A stretch of 43,450 bases of DNA from Streptomyces sp. MUM 2J (GCF_022414535.1 NZ_JADWYM010000051.1:1-43450); one strand, 5' to 3'. Positions 8,175 through 17,198 are shown, counted from the stretch's first letter. A program made the numbers and translations. Notes: generated by a model not told the origin, from the sequence alone.

Positions 8175-8792
8175 TCAGCGCGGCGGTGCCGGGGTCCCCG
8201 GCTCCAAGCCCAGTTCGCGTGCCAGGGCCTCGTCCACCCAACTCTGCGCGCGGGACCGGGACACGGCGCCCGGATAGGCGGTCATCTGCACGGCGAGGCC
8301 GACGAGCAGGGCGGTCAGGCGCAGTGCCGTCTGCGCCGGGTCGGGGCAGGTGAACTCGCCCGCCGCGACACCCTCGGCGACCACCTCGGCGATCGAGGCC
8401 TTCCACCGCCGGTCGAGGTCGCGTGTGACCTCCCGAAGGGCGGGCTCGCGCAGCGAGACGGACCAGCCCTCGATCCACAGCCGCCAGCCCTTGGCCTGTC
8501 CGGTCGGCGCGTACCAGCGCACAGCGGAACGCAGCCTGCGCAGCGCGGTGGTCCGGCGCCCGAGCAGACGGCGCAGCCGGGCCAGATCGTCCTGGGCGGC
8601 GTGGGCGAACGCCGCGGCGACGAGCCTCTCCTTCGTGGAGAAGTGGTAGAGCACGAGGGCGTTGCTCACCCCGAGCGCCGCGGCCACATCGGCGATCCTC
8701 ACCGCCGCCACGCCCCGTGCCTCGATCTGCTCGACGGTGGCCCGGAGCAGTTCCTCCCGCCGCTCGGCCACACTCAACCGCACTCTCGCCAC
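8175..8792 (-). CDS. TetR-family transcriptional regulator
   Basis: A 205-residue regulator with an N-terminal helix-turn-helix: AERREELLRATVEQIEARG, then IADVAAALGVSNALVLYHF, where the recognition helix ends in the typical LYHF. The C-terminal ligand half (about 75-195) has a conserved Trp-rich segment around WRLWIEGW, seen in TetR proteins of the BetI/PsrA-like type. GTG 8792 is chosen because GAGGG lies just upstream and the frame beyond is Arg/Pro-rich leader. The gene stands alone between convergent and co-directional neighbours, so the target is not evident. Confidence 0.88.
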   Translation of the reverse strand: MARVRLSVAERREELLRATVEQIEARGVAAVRIADVAAALGVSNALVLYHFSTKERLVAAAFAHAAQDDLARLRRLLGRRTTALRRLRSAVRWYAPTGQAKGWRLWIEGWSVSLREPALREVTRDLDRRWKASIAEVVAEGVAAGEFTCPDPAQTALRLTALLVGLAVQMTAYPGAVSRSRAQSWVDEALARELGLEPGTPAPPR

Positions 8793-9107
8793 GGCCCTCA
8801 GCCTAGTGCCGCGGCGGGCGCCGCGACGGGGCGAACATTGCCTGCTGCGGTACCAGTGGGCCGGGGAGTCCCGGTTCGTGCCCCGGCGCCGAAGCGGCGG
8901 CCTGGGGGACCACGCGGGCTCCGGCGGCATCCGCGCCACGGTCACGAGGGCCGCGCAGGGTGCGTCGCGCATCGGTGACGGGGAGCAGCGGCGCGCCGTG
9001 CCCGGCCGGCCGACGGGTGGACACGGGGCGGTGCCCGCTGCCGCTACCGGTTCCGCCGTGTGGCTCCGGTGTACGCATGGGGGTGCGTCCGTGGACGGTC
9101 GGGGAGG
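8793..9107. other. Intergenic stretch upstream of a TetR gene, no gene seen
   Basis: This 315-bp gap contains the promoter side of the TetR gene at 8175-8792 and the 3' side of the DUF4142 gene. Open frames on both strands here are Arg/Pro/Gly-rich and lack ribosome sites. No palindrome of operator quality was found. Confidence 0.4.
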
Positions 9108-9839
9108 TCAGGGCACGTGGACGGTGGTCGAGTAGAAGTTCTTGATGCCCTTGGGCGCCGCGAGCTTGACGATGGGGGACCCCGGCTGCGGCGCGGGTGG
9201 TGTCAGCTGGTTCTGGGGGAGCTTGGGCGGCGTGGTCTCCTGGAAGTTGACCTGGTCGAAGTTGACCAGGCCGGTCTTCTCCATCGACGCGATGTGGTCG
9301 AGGACCACCTCGTTGGCCTGGTCGGCGAGCTGGCGTACCAGTGTGTTCTGGGTCGTGGCACGGATCTTGGCGATGGCCGGGAAGATCTGGCCGTGGGTCA
9401 CGCGCATGATGTTGGCGGCGGTGGAGTCGAACTCCATGCCGGACTTGGACTCCACGGTGGCCACGAACTGCTGCTGCTGCGCGGTGGCCTCGTTGGGCAG
9501 GGTGATGTTCAGTACCGGAGCGATCTTTCGGCAGCTTTCGTCGAGCAGAGCGTGTCCGACGACCAGATGCTCCCCCGCCTCCCGCATGGGCTTGGTCGCG
9601 CCCTGCTTGATCGCGTCCTCCCCGAGCCGGTACTCCCAGAGTCCGGCGGAGCGCACCTTGACCACGAAGTCTCGGTCGGCCTCGGTCAGCGGGCCGTACT
9701 CGGTGTTGGCGATGATGCGGCTCTGGTTGTTACTGGCGTTCTGCACGCCGAGCATGGACGGGTACGCGAGGGCGCTGAGAGTCAGAACCAGCGCGCCGCC
9801 GACGACGACGGTGCCGATCGTTTGGCGGGAGATGGGCAT
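9108..9839 (-). CDS. DUF4142 domain-containing membrane-anchored protein
   Basis: A 243-residue protein starting at ATG 9839 after AGGAGG. A hydrophobic segment at about residues 8-28 (TIGTVVVGGALVLTLSALAY) is an uncleaved anchor or signal peptide. The rest is the helical DUF4142 domain, ferritin-like in predicted fold: LTEADRDFVVKVRSAGLWEY, AIKQGATKPMREAGEHLVVGH, and a C-terminal helix ending in QLADQANEVVLDHIASMEKTG. A Pro/Gln-rich tail follows. It is probably outside the membrane. The function of the family is unknown; stress and envelope roles have been proposed. Confidence 0.88.
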   Translation of the reverse strand: MPISRQTIGTVVVGGALVLTLSALAYPSMLGVQNASNNQSRIIANTEYGPLTEADRDFVVKVRSAGLWEYRLGEDAIKQGATKPMREAGEHLVVGHALLDESCRKIAPVLNITLPNEATAQQQQFVATVESKSGMEFDSTAANIMRVTHGQIFPAIAKIRATTQNTLVRQLADQANEVVLDHIASMEKTGLVNFDQVNFQETTPPKLPQNQLTPPAPQPGSPIVKLAAPKGIKNFYSTTVHVP

Positions 9840-10006
9840 GGCGCCTCCTGACGTGAGCAGCCCGGTCATCAGAACGTACGGAGGGGATGCGCAGATCAAT
9901 CAGTGCGCGCAGCGAAAAGTCCGCCCCCTGCTGTGGCCTTCGTCACACGCGGTCGGGATCGTCGGAGGCGGCGGGGTTCTGCCCCGGTTCGTCCTGCCCG
10001 GGCGCA

Positions 10007-11287
10007 CTACTTCCGCCGCTGGCCCTTGGGCCGCCGCGGGTACGGGAACAGCCGGGGACGGCGTTTGGCGGCGACGTCCTCGACCCAGCCGAAGAGCAGC
10101 AGCGACAGCACCATCAGCGGGACGGCGACCATCAGCGGGAACCACTGGCTGGTGAGCAGCCAGTGCAGATGCGTGTAGAAGAACGTGTTGTCCCAGAGCG
10201 GCTCGATCAGCGGCTCGGTCAGCACCAGGGCCACGGAGTGCCACAGATAGACGGTGACCGCGCGGGAGTTGAGCAGGCTCACGAGTCCGTTGAACCGTTC
10301 CAGCCGCGGCGGCCACTTCTCCCAGGACGGGCTCAGGTGCAGGAGCAGGAGCACGCTGCCGAAGGACCAGATCGCCTGCGCGAGCGGCACCGTCTCGATG
10401 TCGGGGCCGATACGGGGCTGGTCGACCGGGGCCTGCTGGAGCCACCAGTAGCCGACGGCGAGCAGCAGCGGCGCGATCGACGGTGCGACATAGGCGGGTA
10501 TGCGGCGGAACACGCCCTCGTGGTAGGCCATGCCGAGGATCCAGCAGGCACCGAAGGTGGTGAAGTCGGTGGCCGTCTCCATGATCCGGCCGGACTGGTC
10601 GACCAGGCCGGAGTTGAGCACGGCCGACAGAGCCAGCGGCAGCACCATGGTGACCCAGGGCGTCCGGCGTACGGCCTTGAGCATGAGCGGCGACAGCACC
10701 ATGAACCACAGGTAGGCGCGCAGGTACCACAGCGGCACCACGATCTGCTCCGCCCACGTGGCCGGCAGGTGCCCGCCGAAACCCCCCAGATGGTCGGCGA
10801 ACGGAGGGGTGCTCACCGGCAGGATCCAGAACGCGAGGTGGCCCCACCACCAGTTCGGATGCCCGTCGTAGTCCGGGCCCCAGCCGTCGAGGATCATCGC
10901 GGGTACGACGATGGCGCCGAACATCCACATGGGGGGAAGCAGACGGCGCAGGCGCGACCGGATGACGCCGAGAGCCGGCCGGCTCAGGGACCGGGCCATG
11001 AGCGACCCGGCGAGCGCGAACATCACGCCCATGGACGGGAAGACCAGCGGCAGCCAGGTCCACGAGAAGTTGTGGTAGATCACGACCCGGACCAGCGCCA
11101 TCGCCCGCAGCAGGTCGAGGTAGCGGTCGCGGCCCGGCTTCCGGGTCACGGGTTCGGCCGGGGCGGGATCCGGCTCGGCCGGTAGCACGAGTCCGGAGGG
11201 CGTGATCAGGGTGCCGGGCAACGCCCTCAGGGCCATGGTGTCGGAGTCGACCGTGAATCCGGCCCGGACTGGTTCCGTGGTGCTCAT
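10007..11287 (-). CDS. Acyltransferase-3 family integral membrane protein (polysaccharide O-acylation)
   Basis: A 426-residue multi-pass membrane protein. It opens with a cytoplasmic tail, then GRDRYLDLLRAMALVRVVIYH, the acyltransferase-3 (PF01757) start in which the Arg/His environment is catalytic. About ten hydrophobic segments follow, ending with a basic tail (AAKRRPRLFPYPRRPKGQRRK). Such proteins transfer acetyl or other acyl groups across the membrane to exported sugars. The ATG overlaps the stop of the GT2 fusion gene (ATGA), so the two are co-translated and this enzyme probably modifies the polymer made by that synthase. Confidence 0.88.
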   Translation of the reverse strand: MSTTEPVRAGFTVDSDTMALRALPGTLITPSGLVLPAEPDPAPAEPVTRKPGRDRYLDLLRAMALVRVVIYHNFSWTWLPLVFPSMGVMFALAGSLMARSLSRPALGVIRSRLRRLLPPMWMFGAIVVPAMILDGWGPDYDGHPNWWWGHLAFWILPVSTPPFADHLGGFGGHLPATWAEQIVVPLWYLRAYLWFMVLSPLMLKAVRRTPWVTMVLPLALSAVLNSGLVDQSGRIMETATDFTTFGACWILGMAYHEGVFRRIPAYVAPSIAPLLLAVGYWWLQQAPVDQPRIGPDIETVPLAQAIWSFGSVLLLLHLSPSWEKWPPRLERFNGLVSLLNSRAVTVYLWHSVALVLTEPLIEPLWDNTFFYTHLHWLLTSQWFPLMVAVPLMVLSLLLFGWVEDVAAKRRPRLFPYPRRPKGQRRK

Positions 11288-13452
11288 GACGGCATCTCCC
11301 CCATGGTGACGTCGAGGCCGACCTCGCCGGTGCGGCGCAGCTTCTGCCAGCGCAGCCGGCCACCGGTCAGGGCGGTGATCCAGGACTGCAGCAGGACCAT
11401 GTACATCAGGACCCGGTAGACCACCTGCTGCACGGGCAGCGTGATCAGGTGCCAGTACTTCTCGCCGTCCAGGTGGAACGACCACGCGGCGAACACGGCC
11501 TGGAGGGCCATCACGCCGAACCAGGCGGCCAGTGTCGTGTACGGGTCGACGAAGATCACCCCGTAGAGCATGGCGACGTCGATCGCCGGCGCGAGCAGCG
11601 GCGTGAGCACCATGAACACCGCGACGAACGGCAGCCCCACCCGGCCGAAGTGCCCTGCCGCGCCCCGCTCCAGCACCGCGTGCCGGTGCTTCCACATCGC
11701 CTGCATGGTGCCGTAGCTCCAGCGGTAGCGCTGGGACCACAGCTGGCGCAGGCTGCCGGGCGCCTCGGTCCAGGCGCGGGCCTTCTCGGCGTAGACGATC
11801 TTCCAGCCGCCGCGGTGCAGGGCCATCGTCACGTCGGTGTCCTCGGCGAGCGTGTCGTCGCTCATCCCGCCCACCTGCTCCAGCGCGGAGCGGCGGAAGC
11901 CGCCGACGGCGCCGGGGATGGTCGGCATGCACCCGAGCACGTCGTACATCCGGCGGTCGAGGTTGAAGCCCATGACGTACTCGATGTGCTGCCAGGCGCC
12001 GATCAGCGTGTCGCGGTTGCCGACCTTGGCGTTGCCCGCCACGGCTCCGATCCGCGGATCGGCGAACGGCTGCACCAGTTCGCCCACGGTCGAGGGCTCG
12101 AAGACGGTGTCGCCGTCCATCATGACGACCAGGTCGTAGGAGGCCGCGGCCACACCGGTGTTGAGGGCGGCCGGCTTGCCGCTGTTGGGCTGCCGGATGA
12201 GCCGGACCATGGGCAGGTCCAGCTCCTCGACGATGGCGGCGGTATCGTCGGTCGACCCGTCGTCGACGACGATCACCTCGATCGGATGCTCGCTCCTGGC
12301 CAGGGAGAGCAGGGTGTTGGTGATGCACTCCTGCTCGTTGTAGGCGGGCACGACCACGGTGACCGGTTCGGTCACCGGATCACCCCAGGTGAAGCCCCGC
12401 TTCCGGGTGCGCCGGACATGCATGACCGACAGCACCAGCATCAGGGCGAAGCGCAGGAACACCAGGGTCCCGACCACCGCGAGCAGGACGACCAGCCACG
12501 GCATCAGGCGCACTGCGAAGGACGTGCACCACAGGAACGCCTTGCCGGCCCACAGGTCGTATCCGTCGACCCGGGTGTTGGCGGGGCCGGTGCCGAGCGC
12601 TTCGCCGATGGTCTTGAAGGTGTAGCCCTCGGCCTTGAGCTTCCTGATGATGAGGGGGAGCGCGGCCAGGGTCTGCGACCGGTTGCCGCCCGCGTCGTGC
12701 ATCAGCACCATCTCGCCCTGGCCGGGCAGGTCCGGCATGGCCGCCTTGACGATGGCGTCGACACCGGGCCGCTTCCAGTCGTCGGTGTCCTTGTCGATGA
12801 AGCTGACCAGGTACCCGTCGGCGCCGACTTCCTTGGTCACCGGCCAGCTCCAGTCGTCGAGGGCGTCGACGGTGGAGGAGTAGGGCGGGCGGAACAGGGT
12901 GGTGTGGATGCCCGCCACGCCCGCCAGGGCGAGCTGGGTCTCGCCGAGCTCCCAGGTGAGCCGGGTGCTGGTCTGCAGTGCGAGGTCGGGGTGGGTGAAG
13001 GTGTGCAGCCCGATCTCGTGTCCGCCGGCCACGATCCGGCGGATCAACTCGGGGTTGCGGGTCGCCATCGAGCCGGTCACGAAGAAGTCGGCCCGCACGT
13101 CCTCGTCGGCCAGCACCGTGAGGATCTTGGGCGTCCACTGCGCGGAGGGGCCGTCGTCGAAACTCAGGACCACCGTCTTCTCGGGGATCGTGTAGCTGAC
13201 CGGATGGTCGTTCCTGTCACCGCGCGCGTCGACGACCGGCCCGCCCTGCAGCACACCGGGCGGCACCGTGCCCTTGTCCACCGAGACCGCGGTGCGTTCG
13301 TCGTGGAAGACCTCGTTGTTCGCCATGCCGCGGAGCACCATCAGCGCCATCAGCGTCATCAGCACGGTGAGCGGCAGGAAGAAGCGCAAGGGGGGCGCTG
13401 CGAGTCGGCGTGAGCGCAGAGGGGAACGCCGGGAGCGTTGGTGGCGGGACAT
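11284..13452 (-). CDS. Bifunctional NodB polysaccharide deacetylase / processive GT2 glycosyltransferase (MatB-like)
   Basis: A 722-residue membrane protein. After an N-terminal helix (about 22-44) comes an extracellular NodB domain (about 90-285) with SFDDGP (D99, D100), the metal pair H150 and H154 in HTFTH, RPPY (188-191) and MHD (252-253). A transmembrane region (about 310-345) leads to a cytoplasmic GT2 domain with VVPAYNE, VVDDGST, the DGD site (446-448), ED (537-538) and QRYRW (574-578), the mark of processive synthases. Further membrane helices form the C-terminal pore. It should make, export and partly deacetylate a poly-N-acetylglucosamine-like chain. The architecture is that of Streptomyces MatB. 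The start at ATG 13452 has a weak GGAAG site. Confidence 0.9.
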   Translation of the reverse strand: MSRHQRSRRSPLRSRRLAAPPLRFFLPLTVLMTLMALMVLRGMANNEVFHDERTAVSVDKGTVPPGVLQGGPVVDARGDRNDHPVSYTIPEKTVVLSFDDGPSAQWTPKILTVLADEDVRADFFVTGSMATRNPELIRRIVAGGHEIGLHTFTHPDLALQTSTRLTWELGETQLALAGVAGIHTTLFRPPYSSTVDALDDWSWPVTKEVGADGYLVSFIDKDTDDWKRPGVDAIVKAAMPDLPGQGEMVLMHDAGGNRSQTLAALPLIIRKLKAEGYTFKTIGEALGTGPANTRVDGYDLWAGKAFLWCTSFAVRLMPWLVVLLAVVGTLVFLRFALMLVLSVMHVRRTRKRGFTWGDPVTEPVTVVVPAYNEQECITNTLLSLARSEHPIEVIVVDDGSTDDTAAIVEELDLPMVRLIRQPNSGKPAALNTGVAAASYDLVVMMDGDTVFEPSTVGELVQPFADPRIGAVAGNAKVGNRDTLIGAWQHIEYVMGFNLDRRMYDVLGCMPTIPGAVGGFRRSALEQVGGMSDDTLAEDTDVTMALHRGGWKIVYAEKARAWTEAPGSLRQLWSQRYRWSYGTMQAMWKHRHAVLERGAAGHFGRVGLPFVAVFMVLTPLLAPAIDVAMLYGVIFVDPYTTLAAWFGVMALQAVFAAWSFHLDGEKYWHLITLPVQQVVYRVLMYMVLLQSWITALTGGRLRWQKLRRTGEVGLDVTMGEMPS

Positions 13453-13516
13453 GCACTTCCAGGTGGTGGTCTTCGCGGGGCGGGGGAGTGTCGGTCGTGG
13501 CCGGTGCCGGTCGGGG

Positions 13517-14236
13517 TCAGGGGAGCGCTGCCGCCGGGTCGGCGGCCCCGGAGTCGGCACCCGCAGTGGTGCCGGAGGTGCCGCCACCGGTGTCCGTGGT
13601 GCCGGCGCCGCCGTCCGTACCGCCGGTGCCGGTGCTGCCGGTGCTGCCGGTCGTGCCCGCCGTGCCGGTGCTTCCGGTCCCGGTCCCGGCGCCTTCGGTC
13701 CCCGCGGTGCTGCCGGCGCCACCGGTTCCGGTGTCCCCGCCGGTGCCGGTGGAGGTTCCGGACCCCGTGGCCGTTCCGGTTCCGGTACCCGCGTCACCGT
13801 TCGGCGTGCCCGTGCCCGTGCCCGTGCCCGTGCCCGTGCCCGAGGGGGCCCCGGTGCCACTGCCGGTGGTGGTGCCGCCCGTGCCGGAGGCGGCGTCGGT
13901 GCCGGAGGTGACGTCGGTGGCGGAGGTGACGTCGGTGGCGGAGGGGCTCGGGGCGGCTGACGCCTCGGCCGTGTGCCCGGCCGTGCGCGAGGAGTTCGGG
14001 GGTGCCGGCAGCGGCGCGTTCACGAACTGACTGGGCGGCGTGGTGTCGGCCGTGCCCGGGACGGCGAACGGCGGGGCCTGCGACTGGGTGCCCACCAGGC
14101 CGGAGATCATGGCCAGAAAGCATCCGACGCACACCACGCCGAACACCCAGCCGGCTCCACGCAGAAACCGGCCGCGCCGCCCCGTCCGGTCCACGAAGAC
14201 GGGAGACGGGTCGGGCTGCGGGGATGGGCTGGTCAC
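13517..14236 (-). CDS. Membrane-anchored protein with long Gly/Ser/Thr-rich low-complexity tail
   Basis: A 239-residue protein beginning at GTG 14236 with GAGG six bases upstream. A basic segment (RTGRRGRFLRGAG) precedes one membrane helix at about residues 28-48 (WVFGVVCVGCFLAMISGLVG). From about residue 75 onward it is almost only Gly, Ser, Thr, Ala and Asp, with runs of alternating Gly-Thr. The tail is probably extracellular. It is the first gene of a minus-strand operon with the NodB-GT2 synthase 64 bp downstream, the place of the small MatA protein in mat loci; that equivalence is tentative. The reverse frame is also open (Val-Pro repeats) because of the composition. Confidence 0.75.
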   Translation of the reverse strand: MTSPSPQPDPSPVFVDRTGRRGRFLRGAGWVFGVVCVGCFLAMISGLVGTQSQAPPFAVPGTADTTPPSQFVNAPLPAPPNSSRTAGHTAEASAAPSPSATDVTSATDVTSGTDAASGTGGTTTGSGTGAPSGTGTGTGTGTGTPNGDAGTGTGTATGSGTSTGTGGDTGTGGAGSTAGTEGAGTGTGSTGTAGTTGSTGSTGTGGTDGGAGTTDTGGGTSGTTAGADSGAADPAAALP

Positions 14237-14449
14237 CGAGGACCTCGGCTTTCAATGATCGCGTCGCCGCGGACTCCAGAGCGCGTTGAAAGTACTGGAG
14301 CTAACTATGTACAAGGGCCCGGATGTTCGAATTGTCATGCTCTGACGGGCGGCCTGTGATCATATCGAGACAAGATATGGAAAACATGGGGAGGCCTCGT
14401 AGAATCCGGGCCCCCGACCCCGTCCACCTGCCGATCGGATGCCCCACGC
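14237..14449. promoter_or_regulatory. Divergent promoter region between the polysaccharide operon and the GH26-like gene
   Basis: This 213-bp region is distinctly AT-richer than its flanks. It contains CATATC-N7-GATATG (14361-14379), an operator-like inverted repeat, and CTTTCAA (14249-14255) with TTGAAAG (14286-14292). A possible -10 hexamer TAGAAT lies at 14400-14405, about 45 bases before the GH26-like ATG. Shared control of synthase and hydrolase is plausible. Confidence 0.5.
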
Positions 14450-15469
14450 ATGGCCAGACGTCCTCGCCCCGGCTACCTCCTGGCCGCAGTGGCCCTCGCC
14501 ATCGCCGGCCTCGTCGCCGCCTATGTGCTCGGCGGCCAGGGCGCTGCCGGGGACACCCGGGAGACGGGCAGGGCGTCCGCCTCCCCCGCGACCGCCCCCT
14601 TCGACGTGTCGTCGATGCTCCGCCCGTCGGGCAGGATGCTGGGCGTCGTCGACAACAAGACGCCCTGGCAGTACGGCATCGTGAAGACGTTCACGGAACA
14701 GGCGGGGCGCGCCCCCGACATACGTGAGTACTACACCTCCTGGGGAGAGGACTTCGACCCGGAGGGCAACGCCTTCCTCTGGAAGCACGGCCAGCTTCCG
14801 ATGCTCGCCCTCGTGCCCGTCGACACCTCGCTGGCCCGGGTCGCCGAGGGCGCCGAGGACGCCTACATCCGCAGGCTGGCCCGCCAGGTCGCCGCCTACC
14901 GGGGGCCGCTGGCCCTCTCCTTCGCCGGCGAGATGAACAGCCCGTGGAACGGCTGGGGCCCCGGCCACCAGGAGCCCTCCGACTTCGTCGGGGCCTGGCG
15001 GCACCTCCACGACGTCTTCCACCGACTCGGCGTCACCAACGTGATCTGGGTGTGGAACCCCCACGTCGTCGACACGGCCAGCAAGGGCGAACTGCACACC
15101 TACTTCCCCGGGAACGACTACGTCGACTGGGTCGGCGTCGTCGGCTACTACGGCCCCGTGGACGGTGTCGCCTTCTCCACGCTGTTCACCCCGACCCTGA
15201 AGGAGATCGCCCGCTTCTGCGACAAGCCGGTACTGATCACCGAGACCGGGGTCGCGCAGGGCAGCAGCAAGCAGGCGCAGATCCGGGACCTGTTCAAGGG
15301 CGCCCACGACGCGGGCGTCATCGGCCTGGTCTGGTACGACCAGCGCAAGACCTGGCCGGGGAGTTCCCAACCGACGGACTGGCGCATCGACACCTCACTC
15401 GGCGCCCAGGCCGCCTTCCGCGTGGAATCCGCGCGGGCGGGCTTCGGCCACCCGTTCACAGGCGACTGA
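14450..15469 (+). CDS. GH26-like glycoside hydrolase, membrane-anchored or secreted
   Basis: A 339-residue protein. The N-terminus is a basic start plus hydrophobic helix (residues 9-28, YLLAAVALAIAGLVAAYVLG), a signal anchor or uncleaved signal peptide. The catalytic domain (about 55-325) shows the clan GH-A acid/base Glu161 in SFAGEMNSPWNGWG, IWVWNPH, and the probable nucleophile Glu265 in LITETGV. The family is that of GH26 beta-mannanases and related endoglycanases. It is divergent from the NodB-GT2 operon, so it may trim or release that polymer; the actual substrate is not shown by sequence. No strong ribosome site precedes ATG 14450. Confidence 0.85.
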   Translation: MARRPRPGYLLAAVALAIAGLVAAYVLGGQGAAGDTRETGRASASPATAPFDVSSMLRPSGRMLGVVDNKTPWQYGIVKTFTEQAGRAPDIREYYTSWGEDFDPEGNAFLWKHGQLPMLALVPVDTSLARVAEGAEDAYIRRLARQVAAYRGPLALSFAGEMNSPWNGWGPGHQEPSDFVGAWRHLHDVFHRLGVTNVIWVWNPHVVDTASKGELHTYFPGNDYVDWVGVVGYYGPVDGVAFSTLFTPTLKEIARFCDKPVLITETGVAQGSSKQAQIRDLFKGAHDAGVIGLVWYDQRKTWPGSSQPTDWRIDTSLGAQAAFRVESARAGFGHPFTGD

Positions 15470-15483
15470 ATCCGCGGGCCGGC

Positions 15484-15513
15484 GCCGTCCGGCCGCAGGG
15501 ACGGCCGGGCGGC
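15484..15513 (+). terminator. Hairpin terminator after the GH26-like gene
   Basis: GCCGTCCGGCCG pairs with CGGCCGGGCGGC over 12 positions with one T-G (U-G in RNA) pair and a 6-base loop, 14 bases after the stop codon. Confidence 0.7.
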
Positions 15514-15599
15514 GGGCCCGGCCGGCACGAATCGACGATGGGGCGTCAGCGGTGTCTTCCGCTCAGGCGCGGACGACCGAGCGGAGTTGGAAGGACGAG

Positions 15600-17147
15600 A
15601 TGACGGAACAACGGTCGGCAGGGCAGGGCTCCCAGGATCCGGAACCCGGCTGGGCATTCCGCCCGCGTACGCCGGTCACGGCGGAACCGGTCCGCCGGGT
15701 ACAGCCCGACCGGCCGCGCTCCGACCGGCCGGGAGCGTTTCCCGGCCGTGAGCAGGCCGCGGCACCGGTCCCCACGCCCGCGGCCGCCCCGCACACCGGG
15801 GCGCCCGCTCCGTTCGCCGAGCCGGCCCCCCCGGCCCCTCCGACCGGAAGCATGCCGGCCTCCCCGGCCTCCGGCTCCGGGACCGTGTCCTCGCCTGCCG
15901 CCGTGACCGGGGCCGCGGACGCCCCGCCTGCGCAGCGGCGCGGCCGGGGCCGGGGTGCGATGAAGGTCGTCCTGGCCCTCGCCGTCCTCGCGGCAGCGAG
16001 CGGCACCGCGGTGGCACTGCGGGACGCGGACACCGTCCCCGTGGCGACGCAGCAGGCCACGCAGGCCTGGCGGGTGCCCGCGCCCGCTTCGGACGACGAA
16101 CTGGTCGGCAGCTGGAACACCGGCACGCTGCTGGTCCGGGCCTCCACCCGCGGCGGCGTCAGCGCCTACCGCCTGTCCGACGGCAAGCAGATGTGGCGGA
16201 CCACCCCCACGGTCCAGGGCACCGTGCCGTGCGCCATGTCCCCGCGCCCCGCCGACCAGGGCATCGGCACGGTCGCCTTCGGCGAGGACGGCCACTCCTG
16301 CACCTCGCTGGCCGGCGTCGACACCGCCACCGGCAGGATCCTGTGGAGCGTGCCCCTGGTCGACGGCAAGCACCCCACCGCGACGGCCACGCAGACCTTC
16401 GTCCAGGGCGACGTCGCCACCGTCGTCAGCGAGAACTTCCTGGGCGGCCTGAACATCCGCACCGGCCACCGGGTCTGGGGCTACCGGGCCCGCGGCGCCT
16501 ACTGCAACGCCCTCGACTGGGGCGCGGAGGGCGTCGTCCTGGTCAACGACTACTGCGCCGACCAGCAGAAGAAGTACACCTTCAGCGCGTACGACGGCGA
16601 GACCGGGAAGGTGCTGTGGACCCGGACCGGCAGCACCCGGACCGTGGTGAAGCAGATCCTGACCGGCTCACCGCTGATCGCCTCGCTGCACACCCCCACG
16701 GAGGACAGCGTCCGCGTCTTCACCTCCTCCGGGGGCACCCGCAAGCTCGCCGTCGGCAACACCGCCGTGCTGTCCGGCAACGAGTCGGACGCCGACCGCT
16801 CCGCACGCCTCGTCGGCGACGTCCTGGTCACCCCGGCCGAGGACTCCGCCGGTGACGGGATCGGCGGATACGACGTCACCACCGGTGTCAAGCTGTGGAG
16901 CCGCCCCGGTGCCGCGCTCGCCCGGTCCGCCGGGAAGGACGGCACGGTGTACGCCGTCTCCACCTCCGGACCGGCCCAGCTCCTCCGGATCGACCCGCGC
17001 ACCGGCGCCGTCACCCCGGTCACCCGCCTGCCGGACGGCACCGGGCACCACAGGTTCACCGCGGGGACGGTGTACGTGACCCCGGACGGCGGTGTGCTGG
17101 AACTCGACGCCCAGGGGACCGCCGACGCCGTGCGCTTCTACCGCTAG
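15600..17147 (+). CDS. Membrane-anchored PQQ-like beta-propeller protein
   Basis: A 515-residue protein. The first 120 residues are Pro/Ala-rich and probably cytoplasmic and disordered. One membrane helix follows (about 121-140, MKVVLALAVLAAASGTAVAL). The extracellular part consists of repeated beta-sheet blades with PQQ-enzyme-like motifs such as AYRLSDGKQMWR, DTATGRILWS, IRTGHRVWGY and DGETGKVLWTR. No quinone-site or catalytic residues are recognised, so a binding or scaffold role is more likely than dehydrogenase activity. ATG 15600 is preferred because GGAAGG stands 10 bases upstream; GTG 15552 is an alternative that adds 16 residues. Partner and ligand are unknown. Confidence 0.85.
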   Translation: MTEQRSAGQGSQDPEPGWAFRPRTPVTAEPVRRVQPDRPRSDRPGAFPGREQAAAPVPTPAAAPHTGAPAPFAEPAPPAPPTGSMPASPASGSGTVSSPAAVTGAADAPPAQRRGRGRGAMKVVLALAVLAAASGTAVALRDADTVPVATQQATQAWRVPAPASDDELVGSWNTGTLLVRASTRGGVSAYRLSDGKQMWRTTPTVQGTVPCAMSPRPADQGIGTVAFGEDGHSCTSLAGVDTATGRILWSVPLVDGKHPTATATQTFVQGDVATVVSENFLGGLNIRTGHRVWGYRARGAYCNALDWGAEGVVLVNDYCADQQKKYTFSAYDGETGKVLWTRTGSTRTVVKQILTGSPLIASLHTPTEDSVRVFTSSGGTRKLAVGNTAVLSGNESDADRSARLVGDVLVTPAEDSAGDGIGGYDVTTGVKLWSRPGAALARSAGKDGTVYAVSTSGPAQLLRIDPRTGAVTPVTRLPDGTGHHRFTAGTVYVTPDGGVLELDAQGTADAVRFYR

Positions 17148-17198
17148 TGCCGTGACGCCCCGCACGGGTTCGTCACCCGGGGGCGCCCCGGCGACGCA

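Noticed and set aside
13410..14030. Plus-strand frame with Val-Pro repeats opposite the Gly/Thr-rich protein
   Set aside because: It lacks a ribosome site and leader, and overlaps both the start of the NodB-GT2 gene and the well-started minus-strand protein. The repeat is a compositional mirror.
15600..17147. Reading the beta-propeller protein as a PQQ-dependent dehydrogenase
   Set aside because: Blade motifs are present, but quinone- and metal-binding residues and the expected length are not.
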